Shown in pieces: positions 46,392 to 53,818 of a stretch of DNA of 64,000 nt; the stretch's first letter is position 1, and the number at the start of each line of letters is the position of its first letter. A program made the position numbers and the translations under genes. Below the pieces are notes generated by a model. It searched no databases. It was not told the origin of the DNA and worked only from the letters and a program-made list of their open reading frames with translations. This stretch comes from Pullulanibacillus camelliae. Its GTDB lineage: Bacteria; Bacillota; Bacilli; Bacillales; Sporolactobacillaceae. Location of the stretch: assembly GCF_014642655.1 (NCBI RefSeq), contig NZ_BMIR01000005.1:133450-197449 (forward strand), read 5' to 3'.

Positions 46392-48062
46392 TTACAAAGC
46401 AATCTTGTATAAATAAATGCGCCAAGGGGATTGTTTATTTTCAAAAGTTTTTTCTAAGCGCAGATGATTGTCACTGGGGTTGCCGATTTTTACAGCAGAA
46501 AAAATATATTTTCCTCCCATTTTTTTAAAAACAGTCGTGTTAATGTTCAAATGATGAATCTGTTTGTGAGAGTTCTTTGTATACATATAATGCTTGCCAA
46601 GCTCAGCAACAAAAAGGTAGCAGCGGCTGCCCCAATGATCATAATAGCGCTGAAGACTGGCGCGCTTTTTCAGCTCGGGGGCGATGATTTGTCTAAATTG
46701 TTTCTTGTAGCTGAGTGGATAACTGACCACATAGCCGTCAAGTGTGTAAAAACCATTGTATTGTGCAATGCTGGGATGCAGACCAATGCTGGCGACGCGA
46801 TATGTCGATGGATCTTGTCCGATGTATTGCTTAATCGAATGAAACAGCTTGCTTGAATAAAACTGATTGTAAGTTGGTGAATCAAAGAAGGTATATTTGT
46901 TTTCTTCACTATAAGAGAAAAGGATGGCCAGCTGCAGCAGCATAAAAACATAGACAATCGGTTTGCCGCTTTTATACGTTTTCCAAATCATCGATAGGCT
47001 AATGGCAAAAGCCACATACCAGAGAAGAGGTTCTAAAAAATGAATCCTTCCAAAATTAAAGGTACCGATCAAAGGAAAGGCATGCTGGAGATGCCAGAGC
47101 GTCTCTGAATAATAAAATGCAATAATATAGCAAAACAAGCCGTTGAGCAGCATGAGTAGCCACAAAAGCGGTGCAGGCTTAAGCTTTAGAGTAGAGGCCA
47201 ACAAAACAAAGATGATAACAGGCAGGACGACAAATTCAGTAAGACGGAGCACATGTGTTTGACCGACAGTAAAGTAATGGACTGCGCGCCACTTGACCTC
47301 TTCCAACGTTAGATGCCCTCTGTCAAAGGCTTCTCGATGGGAGGTGAAATGCATTTGCAAGAACATTTCATCAATAATTCTATAATTAACGACGAGGTAA
47401 AGGATGGTCATCATAAGCATAGCCAGGAACCATTTTAAGTGAAAATGTCTATTTCTCAAACAGTCTATCAGCCACCAGATCCCCATACAAGCAATAAAAA
47501 AAATAAAGCTGAGGACGAAGCTCGAATAGAAGGGCAGGAAACCGATGATGAGCCAATCCCACACTCTTGAATGAGTGTTTTTGATGTTTATAAAGGCATA
47601 AAGAGCAAGGGGCAAGCCTGCAATCGAAAGGCCCATGGAAGGCCAGTAAGGTAACCAGGCATAACAAAGAGATACACCAATAATAATCGGTGCAAATTTG
47701 GAATAAGGCTGGAGCACATGATGCTTCAGCAAGAGTAGCATACCGAAAAAAGCGACAAAACGCATGAGCGTCTGATTGATAATATAAGCCGTAAGCGGGG
47801 ACAGAAAAGAGAACATTAAAATATAGATATCGAATTCTGATCCCAAAGAATTCCGTGGTAAGCCATTCATAATATTAGGAACAGCACTGTGTGGACCACT
47901 GAATAAAGTATGGGTGTCCGCCATCAATTTATACCAGACAACATTGGAATCAAGATTATCGTGAATCCGTACACGGGTGTTGCCTTTTAAAATATAATAA
48001 GGAGATAAATATAAGCACATAAGGACGAGCGCTCCATATAAAAGGCTCTTTTCATATCGCAT
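46392..48062 (-). CDS. Large polytopic membrane protein, YkoS-like (DUF6044)
   Basis: A 556-residue integral membrane protein with roughly 11-12 hydrophobic helices (spread over about 8-390), then a soluble C-terminal part of about 150 residues. NTRVRIHDNLDSNVVWYKLM after helix 1 contains an Asp pair typical of GT-C type glycosyltransferase-like proteins. By memory it resembles B. subtilis YkoS (DUF6044), with moderate confidence. A YkoP-like gene lies about 2.4 kb away, and ykoP and ykoS are neighbours in B. subtilis. The ATG at 48062 has GGAGGAG nine bases upstream. A cell-surface glycan role is possible, not shown. Confidence 0.6.
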   Translation of the reverse strand: MRYEKSLLYGALVLMCLYLSPYYILKGNTRVRIHDNLDSNVVWYKLMADTHTLFSGPHSAVPNIMNGLPRNSLGSEFDIYILMFSFLSPLTAYIINQTLMRFVAFFGMLLLLKHHVLQPYSKFAPIIIGVSLCYAWLPYWPSMGLSIAGLPLALYAFINIKNTHSRVWDWLIIGFLPFYSSFVLSFIFFIACMGIWWLIDCLRNRHFHLKWFLAMLMMTILYLVVNYRIIDEMFLQMHFTSHREAFDRGHLTLEEVKWRAVHYFTVGQTHVLRLTEFVVLPVIIFVLLASTLKLKPAPLLWLLMLLNGLFCYIIAFYYSETLWHLQHAFPLIGTFNFGRIHFLEPLLWYVAFAISLSMIWKTYKSGKPIVYVFMLLQLAILFSYSEENKYTFFDSPTYNQFYSSKLFHSIKQYIGQDPSTYRVASIGLHPSIAQYNGFYTLDGYVVSYPLSYKKQFRQIIAPELKKRASLQRYYDHWGSRCYLFVAELGKHYMYTKNSHKQIHHLNINTTVFKKMGGKYIFSAVKIGNPSDNHLRLEKTFENKQSPWRIYLYKIAL

Positions 48063-48211
48063 GTGGATCTGCTCCTCCATTTGTATTCCTCACTATTTTT
48101 ACCTCATAATGGGAAGGGGTATACTTTCTTTATAATTCTTTTTTGTTAACGTATCTTTTCACTGTATTTTATCGTTTATATATATGAAAGCGTAAAAGGA
48201 GGTGTCTACTG

Positions 48212-49012
48212 GTGTCGCAGTCTTTGAAAGCCGTTCGCTCTGATGGTTTTGTAGACCTTATACAACAGCATATGGCGGCTTTAAGGCAATATTGTATCCG
48301 ACTCACCCAGTCGCAATGGGAAGGGGAAGATTTAGTACAAGAAACGCTTCTTAGGGCTTATAAAAGTTGGAATGAACGCCCGCGGGAGATCACTAAGGCG
48401 TTTTTGTTTCGCATTGCCTCAAATTTTTGGATTGATCAGCATCGTAAGCAGCAGCCAAATATGGTCATAAATGAGGCGCTTGTTCATCAAAAGGCGACTT
48501 CGCAGGATAAACATGACAAGACTTGTCTTGATGAGGCCTTGCAGCGTTTGCTGAAAACTTTAACCTTGAAACAAAGAACAATTTTTGTCCTTATTGAGGG
48601 GTTCGGTTTGACCAGTAAGGCGGTTGCGGAAAGGCTTGAATTAAGTGAGGGAGCTGTTAAAGCAGCACTTCATCGCGCTAGAAAAAAACTGAAGACATAC
48701 GATCCGAATGCTTTGTTTTCAGAGGATGAGGAGACAATGCCCTATATTCAGGCGATCACGACTGGACAACTCCAAAAGGTTATTGCACTTTACCACAACC
48801 CTGTCAATCTGAAAATGACTCACCCTCAATCTACCTTAAAGGTTGCGCCATTGCATGCTATAAGGAGGACCGGAGCGTACATGGTGCTGACATGGCTAGG
48901 TCTAAAGGGGGAGCTATGGATGGTCCCTTTTTATAAAAATCATTTAACGGTTCTCTTAACGTTTTTGGATAACGATAATCTTGATAATTTAGAGCAGTCA
49001 TGCGTTGCTTAA
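48212..49012 (+). CDS. ECF sigma factor with C-terminal extension
   Basis: A 266-residue sigma-70 family factor. Region 2 (about 15-80; [33 protein letters not shown]) and region 4 (about 118-170; [44 protein letters not shown]) are clear. A further 95 residues (about 172-266), starting [23 protein letters not shown], form an extra domain similar in position to the SnoaL-like tails of ECF41-type factors that regulate the sigma in place of an anti-sigma. GTG start after AAAGGAGG. No anti-sigma gene is adjacent; a ClpP gene follows with a 16-base gap. Confidence 0.82.
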   Translation: MSQSLKAVRSDGFVDLIQQHMAALRQYCIRLTQSQWEGEDLVQETLLRAYKSWNERPREITKAFLFRIASNFWIDQHRKQQPNMVINEALVHQKATSQDKHDKTCLDEALQRLLKTLTLKQRTIFVLIEGFGLTSKAVAERLELSEGAVKAALHRARKKLKTYDPNALFSEDEETMPYIQAITTGQLQKVIALYHNPVNLKMTHPQSTLKVAPLHAIRRTGAYMVLTWLGLKGELWMVPFYKNHLTVLLTFLDNDNLDNLEQSCVA

Positions 49013-49028
49013 GAATGGAGATGAAAAG

Positions 49029-49610
49029 ATGAGTCAAGTCATTCCTTATGTGATCGAACAAAATAATCGGGGAGAGCGCTCCTACGATATTTATTCACGC
49101 TTATTGAAGGATCGAGTGGTCATCTTGGGCACAGAAATCAATGACGAGGTGGCGAACAGCATCGTTGCTCAGTTATTATTTTTAGCTGCACAGGATGAGG
49201 AAAAACCGATTTCTCTATATATTAATAGTCCTGGGGGATCAACATCAGCAGGATTTGCCATTTACGATACGATGCAATATATCAAACCAGATGTGCAAAC
49301 GATATGCATGGGCATGGCAGCATCGTTTGCTGCCGTATTACTGACCGCCGGTGCTCGTGGAAAGAGAATGGCTCTGCCAAACAGTGAAGTGATGATTCAC
49401 CAACCTCATGGAGGAGCGAGAGGGCAAGCCAGTGATATAGAAATCAGTGCAAAGCGAATTATCAAAACAAGAGAGCGATTGAATGCCATCCTTGCTGAAA
49501 GCACAGGTCAGCCGCTGGAGAGGATAGAAAAGGACGTCGATCGTGATTATTTTATGACTGCTGAAGAGGCTAAATCCTACGGGATCATTGATCAAATCTT
49601 GATAAAATAA
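49029..49610 (+). CDS. clpP: ClpP serine protease paralogue
   Basis: A 193-residue Clp protease subunit. Catalytic triad Ser99 (GMAASFAAV), His124 ([10 protein letters not shown]) and Asp173 (DVDRDYF) are intact, and [17 protein letters not shown] is the standard N-terminus. Phe100 and the Ala/Val that follow replace the usual MGAF after the active serine, which hints at a secondary ClpP rather than the main housekeeping one. The start codon is 16 bases after the sigma factor stop, with GGAG in the gap, so the two are cotranscribed. ClpE in this window is a possible partner ATPase. Confidence 0.88.
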   Translation: MSQVIPYVIEQNNRGERSYDIYSRLLKDRVVILGTEINDEVANSIVAQLLFLAAQDEEKPISLYINSPGGSTSAGFAIYDTMQYIKPDVQTICMGMAASFAAVLLTAGARGKRMALPNSEVMIHQPHGGARGQASDIEISAKRIIKTRERLNAILAESTGQPLERIEKDVDRDYFMTAEEAKSYGIIDQILIK

Positions 49611-49645
49611 ATAAGCAAAGAGTCTGGGACAAAACCCAGTAAATT

Positions 49646-49686
49646 AAGAGCAGTACCTACCAAAAATTAGTGGGTACCGCTCTTTT
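49646..49686 (+). terminator. Intrinsic terminator after clpP
   Basis: AAGAGCAGTACC pairs with GGTACCGCTCTT (one mismatch), followed by TTGAA. It lies just inside the left inverted repeat of the IS1182-like remnant. Confidence 0.6.
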
Positions 49687-49694
49687 GAATTAAA

Positions 49695-50022
49695 AAGTTT
49701 AAAATTCTGTTTGTCATCGGAATTGACAAGGTTGATTTCCGCTACAGAACGCTCGCTTTTCTCATGCCCACACGATGTGGGTAGGGTCGGCGTTGTCACA
49801 GGACGTGACGTTTTTAGCCGATCGTCCTTAGTGGCCTCAGCTCATTTTGGAATGGATGAATGGTATTCCAAGTATTTATGAATAAAAACCCCTGTTCCTG
49901 CGTCTACGCGTATGGCTTCGAAGTCAGCTTTCTCGGAACAACTCGAAGTGTATTCGTGAAGTAACGCTGGCCCCGTTCCCGAAGGAGCCAGAGCGTCTTT
50001 CGCTTCAATCCACTTGAAAACC
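49695..50022 (+). repeat. Dispersed repeat, variant copy F
   Basis: Shares with copy C the alternative middle: CGCTCGCTTTTCTCAT, hairpin CCCAC-ACGAT-GTGGG (49767-49781), hairpin GTCAC-AGGAC-GTGAC (49795-49809), GTTTTTAGCCGATCGTCC and CTCAGCTCATTTTGGAATGG. It ends near CGCTTCAATCCACTTG, the family end block. It lies inside the IS1182-like remnant. Confidence 0.75.
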
Positions 50023-50194
50023 GACGATGCTTTTGGTATTAAAACCCTTTTTTTGGTAAGGATACAAACCCTGTTATCGCACCATCAATCGTTTTCGTGT
50101 TCATCCAAAGGTCAAAGGGTTATTACGTCAGTGCTTCGTACAATTTCGTTGCAACTGATACAAGAAAAACGCATCGATGAAGAAGCCCCCCTTA

Positions 50195-50299
50195 ACACGT
50201 ATAATTAAAAGTAACGTAGAACCAGTTTTTGGATTTCTGAAGGCGAATTTGCGTTTCACTCGTATGGCAGTGAGAGGCAAAGAGAAAATGAATACCTAA
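50195..50299 (+). pseudogene. IS1182-family transposase C-terminal remnant
   Basis: A 34-codon stretch reads IIKSNVEPVFGFLKANL then RFTRMAVRGKEKMNT and stop. IS1182-type transposases end their DDE domain with a motif of the form E-x-V/P-F-G-x-I/L-K-x-N-x-x-F-x-R-x-x-x-R-G, which fits. There is no start codon and the upstream frame is broken (a separate frame stops at about 50208), so this is only a fragment. Confidence 0.7.
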
Positions 50300-50328
50300 T
50301 CTCATATTAGATATAGATAAATATCTAT

Positions 50329-50371
50329 GAAAAAAGGTTCTGATCATCAAAAAAATGATAATCGGAACCTT
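50329..50371 (-). terminator. Intrinsic terminator of the YkoP-like gene
   Basis: AAGGTTC (50334-50340) pairs with GAACCTT (50365-50371), with an inner GATCATCA/TGATAATC pairing. On the minus strand TTTTTT follows. Confidence 0.75.
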
Positions 50372-50418
50372 CTTGTCATTATTTTTAGCTAGTTATGTCC
50401 CAGCCTCTTTTTCTCTGG

Positions 50419-51030
50419 CTAAGAGGATTCTGAAGATGTTGAGTGCGTGTGCTGTGCGGGAGCAGGGAGTAAACTCTGGCTGATTAGTACTTCCTTTGTC
50501 ATGAATAAATACTTGGGTTGAGGCTTGCCCTTCCGTCTATGCGTCATCGGAGTTCTAGAGAGCAAATAAATAGGGAATTGGGCAATCTGTTTGAATCTGA
50601 GATAATGCTGGTTCAAGATTGGATGAATTTCAAAGCCCAATCGTTCGCTGCCTTGATGTAGCATTGTGACACCAATAATTGCTTTAATTTTTTCTGATTT
50701 TTTATGGGAAGATACGAACTCCGCAAGTTTAGGCAATGCATTTTTTATGTTGTTATATAGGTATAAGCCCTTTCTCAAATCACTTTCAAGAGTGTACATT
50801 TCCTTCAATAAGCGGACATTATGCAGATGAATTTTCAACAGAATATCATTTTTTCTGATAAGTGTCCCATCTTTTAGATGAATCGGTTGCCCTTTGTATC
50901 TAATGAGTCGAACGCGAAACACCCCTTTATTATGAGAGCCCTTTTCAATATATGAGAGCCGAGAAAAACGGTAATAAAGCGGATCAAGAAGTTTCCATAT
51001 AAAGAGAAAATAAGAACGGATTTTCGACAT
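50419..51030 (-). CDS. YkoP-like protein
   Basis: A 203-residue basic protein resembling the YkoP family of bacilli. Hallmarks are LDPLYYRFSRLSYIE, VFRVRLIRYKGQPIHLKDGTLIRKND and KIHLHNVRLLKEM. Function is unknown; in B. subtilis ykoP stands near ykoQ and ykoS, and the family is sometimes fused to or beside polysaccharide deacetylases. It has no clear signal peptide. The ATG at 51030 is a compromise: AAAGGGG lies about 14 bases upstream, which is long. A YkoS-like gene lies 2.4 kb away. Confidence 0.65.
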   Translation of the reverse strand: MSKIRSYFLFIWKLLDPLYYRFSRLSYIEKGSHNKGVFRVRLIRYKGQPIHLKDGTLIRKNDILLKIHLHNVRLLKEMYTLESDLRKGLYLYNNIKNALPKLAEFVSSHKKSEKIKAIIGVTMLHQGSERLGFEIHPILNQHYLRFKQIAQFPIYLLSRTPMTHRRKGKPQPKYLFMTKEVLISQSLLPAPAQHTHSTSSESS

Positions 51031-51384
51031 AATAAAAGAATTTTCCCCTTTCAAGTCCTGTTGCAATTATCCATATTTATGTAGTGAAAGTTGAAGTCAC
51101 AGAAAAAAATACAGATTAATTATATCATGTTGGACAGGCTTCTAGTGCGAAAAAGCTGTTTTTAATAAAAATGTCTAGGGCACAATTAAGGACAAAGATA
51201 ATATGACTCACTCCCCCTTAAGAGCGAGTCTGAAGAAAGTTTTGTCGATATTTTATAAAAAGGGAGTTATCAGTTCAATTCCTTTTAAGAATTGTGTTAA
51301 AATGTACGAGTATTCGTAAGGGTGTTACGAGAACACTTTTTAAGTGGGTAGACATTAAAAAATTTAATTTTGGAGTGGCGATGC
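51031..51384. other. Divergent region upstream of lgt-like gene
   Basis: About 350 bases. It shows an AT-rich block at 51100-51125, a short inverted repeat CAATTC/GAATTG at about 51279-51295, and a TTAAAAT element at 51298-51304 that may be the -10 box for the lgt-like gene. No gene or repeat of the dispersed family is seen. Confidence 0.4.
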
Positions 51385-52194
51385 ATGCACAAAGACCTTT
51401 TCACGATCTTTGGTTATACCGTTCAAACACACGCAGTGGTTTCTGTCATTGCGATTCTTCTCGGCTTAGGTGTTGCCCTAACATTGACGAGAAAAACAGT
51501 ATATTATAAACACATGTATGACTTTATTTTTTGGGCACTTGTTGGTGCAATTATCGGTGCGCGGTTTTGGCATGTGTTCATTTTTCAATGGTCCTATTAT
51601 TCCCATCACTTAGGCGAAATCATTGCTATTTGGCAAGGGGGTATTTCTATCCTCGGTGCCATTGTTGGCGGTGCTGTGGCGCTCGTCATTTACTCGATTA
51701 AACATAAGCTGGATTTTCTAGATTTTGCTGATTTTTTGTCACCAGCCATGATGCTTGGAATGGGTATCGGTCGGATTGCCTGTTTTTTTGCAGGAGATGC
51801 ATTTGGTAAGCCTACTGGATCTCAGTTTGGCGTTATATTTCCCAAAGGAACGATCGCTTATGAAACGTATGGTGATAAACCACTATGGCCTGCCATCTCT
51901 TGGGAAATTCAAGGTGATTTTGTCATCTTTGCTATCTTATTATATTTATTTGGAAAAAATTTAGGCAAAGGTTGGCTTTTTACAACGTATATTTTTGGCT
52001 ACGGATGCCTGCGGTTTGTTGTCAGCTTCTTCCGTGGCGATTCACCGGAATATGGGTTAGGTCTCACTGCCGGTCAATGGACATCTATTGTTTTTGTCGC
52101 TATTGCAATTATTATGGCGATCTATCTCATCCTATTTAGGCCGAAAAAACCTGATCATGAAGCGTTATTACAAGAAGAAAACTCAGAAGAATAA
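51385..52194 (+). CDS. Lgt-like prolipoprotein diacylglyceryl transferase family protein
   Basis: A 269-residue membrane protein with about seven helices, clearly of the Lgt (PF01790) fold: GARFWHVFIFQW, AIWQGGISILGAIVGG, MGIGRIACFFAGDAFGKPTG, and the C-terminal GQWTSIVFVAIAIIM. Lgt adds diacylglycerol to the lipobox cysteine. Several residues held in true Lgt differ: the GG-x-x-x-H His is Leu90, Asn in GRxxNF is Cys133 and the later Glu is Asp138, while Arg130 is kept. It may be a paralogue with altered activity. The ATG at 51385 has GGAG about nine bases upstream. The terminator at 52211 follows. Confidence 0.78.
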   Translation: MHKDLFTIFGYTVQTHAVVSVIAILLGLGVALTLTRKTVYYKHMYDFIFWALVGAIIGARFWHVFIFQWSYYSHHLGEIIAIWQGGISILGAIVGGAVALVIYSIKHKLDFLDFADFLSPAMMLGMGIGRIACFFAGDAFGKPTGSQFGVIFPKGTIAYETYGDKPLWPAISWEIQGDFVIFAILLYLFGKNLGKGWLFTTYIFGYGCLRFVVSFFRGDSPEYGLGLTAGQWTSIVFVAIAIIMAIYLILFRPKKPDHEALLQEENSEE

Positions 52195-52210
52195 CTTTCA
52201 TAGTGCAGTT

Positions 52211-52239
52211 AACCGAGTGATATAGTCACTCGGTTTTTT
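52211..52239 (+). terminator. Intrinsic terminator after lgt-like gene
   Basis: Perfect stem AACCGAGTGA / TCACTCGGTT, loop TATAG, then TTTT. Confidence 0.9.
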
Positions 52240-52289
52240 GTGTTAAACCACTCATAAAATAGCATATACATGCTATGAGGGTGATGAGG

Positions 52290-53060
52290 ATGCTCAAATT
52301 AGGGCCAAGGAGAATGAAGCTTAAGCGTAGTAAAACACCGGTGAAACTAGGTCGCTACCACATTTTTATCATATCCCTTGTGATATTTTTAGTGATGAAC
52401 GTATTGGGTGTGATTATTTTGAGTGAGAGCATCAAGCCCGCGCTTATGGAGCTTGCTCAAACTGAGGCCGAGCAAGCGGTTATTTATGCCGTGAACTACG
52501 GGTTAAGCGACCGCACGTTGAAAGAGATGCGCCATGATGTTGATTTTAGTAAAGAGAATATCATCACTAATGAGGATCGGTTTATTCATAAATCCTTTGA
52601 TAAAGATGGAGAGCCACAGATTATCACCTTTAATGGGTTAGAGATTCAACAATTTATCACACGGAGAACAGAAAAAATTCAACATTTCCTGCGTTTGATT
52701 GAAAATGGCAAAATATCAATTAGTCATGATGAGGATTCAATTATAAAGTTCAATAAAAAGCCAGTGGGGATCTCAACGCAGGTACCAATTGGCAGTGTGA
52801 CTAAAATTAACCTTCTTAATAATCTTGGTCCGAATATTCCGATACATTTTGAAGTCATGAATAATGTGGAAACCAAATTAAAGCAGAAAATTGATCGGGT
52901 AGGAATTAATTCCTCTCATATTCAATTAAGTGTTCAGGTACGGGTAAGGGTACGTGTTGTTATGCCTTTTATGACGAAAGCGACATGGATTGATCATCCT
53001 TTCCCAGTAGTTGAAGAAACCGTTAGAGGAAAAATCCCGAAAAATTATCAGGATAAATAA
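52290..53060 (+). CDS. yunB: Sporulation protein YunB
   Basis: A 256-residue membrane protein of the YunB family, which in B. subtilis is made under sigma E and needed for normal sporulation. One N-terminal helix (about 25-47, IISLVIFLVMNVLGVIIL) follows a basic lead, then an outer domain with ALMELAQTEAEQAVIYAVNYGL, VPIGSVTKINLLNNLGPNIPI and a late RVRVRVVMPF beta segment. The ATG at 52290 is preferred (GAGGG eight bases upstream) over 52275. Its presence marks the organism as a spore former. I could not fix sigma E boxes. Confidence 0.88.
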   Translation: MLKLGPRRMKLKRSKTPVKLGRYHIFIISLVIFLVMNVLGVIILSESIKPALMELAQTEAEQAVIYAVNYGLSDRTLKEMRHDVDFSKENIITNEDRFIHKSFDKDGEPQIITFNGLEIQQFITRRTEKIQHFLRLIENGKISISHDEDSIIKFNKKPVGISTQVPIGSVTKINLLNNLGPNIPIHFEVMNNVETKLKQKIDRVGINSSHIQLSVQVRVRVRVVMPFMTKATWIDHPFPVVEETVRGKIPKNYQDK

Positions 53061-53145
53061 CTAGTAAATCCATTTTTTCCTAATCATGAAATCACCTTAG
53101 CGAGACATACTAACGTTAAAATGACTTGATAAAAAGGGTGGCGAA

Positions 53146-53493
53146 ATGATGGATAATCTGCAAGATCAAGTACAAATTGTCATGTCCTATCTTAAAGCAT
53201 GGCAAGGAAGTCAGATTTTGATTACTAAAGAAGAGGAAGGGGATATTGATCAAACGGTGATCAACCTCCAGCGTCTTGATATGGAAAATTATGAGCATGC
53301 TTTTGATGATTATTTACCTCAAGCTGCTTTGCAGCTAGCGGGGGTAGGTCAAACTATTAATGAAGCCAATTCCGAGCCATTGCCATACGGTCAATTTGAT
53401 ATTCCGCTCGATCAAATCCATGAAATACAATGTAACCCAGAAGAAATTTTTATAAAAACAGATCGAGGGACGTATATGATATCTCCAGTTTAA
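53146..53493 (+). CDS. Hypothetical acidic protein, 115 residues
   Basis: I do not recognise this small protein. It is acidic, has no membrane segment or signal peptide, and looks like a compact alpha/beta fold (start MMDNLQDQVQIVMSYLKAWQGSQILI, end EIQCNPEEIFIKTDRGTYMI). GGTGG lies 5 bases before the first ATG and 8 before the second, so 53149 is an equally good start. It follows yunB by 85 bases and precedes clpE; a link to either is not shown. Codon use and ribosome site make it a believable gene. Confidence 0.65.
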   Translation: MMDNLQDQVQIVMSYLKAWQGSQILITKEEEGDIDQTVINLQRLDMENYEHAFDDYLPQAALQLAGVGQTINEANSEPLPYGQFDIPLDQIHEIQCNPEEIFIKTDRGTYMISPV

Positions 53494-53616
53494 AGGGTGT
53501 ATATATACATAAAAAGAAAAATTTGGAACAGACTTCAATCTGCTCTATAACCTTTCCCGGGAAATAGAGCGAAGGCCATTTTTTAACTTTTATTAAAAAA
53601 TCTTGTTAAAAACACT

Positions 53617-53645
53617 TGAAAGTCAAAGAAGGTCAAAGTATAATA
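53617..53645 (+). promoter_or_regulatory. clpE promoter with CtsR box 1
   Basis: TTGAAA (53617-53622), 17 bases, TATAAT (53640-53645). The spacer holds AGTCAAA-GAA-GGTCAAA (53621-53637), a perfect CtsR heptad repeat (consensus (A/G)GTCAAA-NAN-(A/G)GTCAAA). CtsR binding here would block RNA polymerase. Confidence 0.9.
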
Positions 53646-53739
53646 TGAAGTGTAAGGAAATGAGTTGCTTTGGCCTAACGCCCTTCCAAGCATATGAATT
53701 GCTATTTATATGCGGACAGGGTATTATTTAATTCATAAA

Positions 53740-53762
53740 GGTCAAAGATAGTCAAAGTCAAA
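53740..53762 (+). promoter_or_regulatory. CtsR box 2 in the clpE leader
   Basis: GGTCAAA-GAT-AGTCAAA (53740-53756) is a second perfect CtsR operator, and an overlapping third heptad AGTCAAA runs 53756-53762. It lies about 95 bases downstream of the promoter, in the leader. Tight multi-site heat-shock control is known for clpE in B. subtilis. Confidence 0.85.
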
Positions 53763-53818
53763 ACTATCAGGATGACTGACGCACATGATCTTCTAAAATT
53801 TTAAGGAGGAATGACAAG

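Larger units (their letters stand above)
49619..50408. mobile_element. Decayed IS1182-like element with terminal inverted repeats
   Basis: AGAGTCTGGGACAAAAC (49619-49635) and GTTATGTCCCAGCCTCT (50392-50408) are inverted repeats matching at 15 of 17 positions, of the kind seen at ends of IS1182/IS1272-type elements. Near the right end, 50195-50299 encodes a piece of transposase C-terminus. The interior is far too short for a full transposase (about 1.7 kb expected) and is filled by dispersed-repeat copy F. An internally deleted, dead insertion is the simplest reading. Confidence 0.65.

Noticed and set aside
50014-50208. 64-codon frame in the IS1182-like remnant
   Set aside because: No similarity to a transposase that I can see and no ribosome site; only the separate frame at 50195-50299 looks like transposase.
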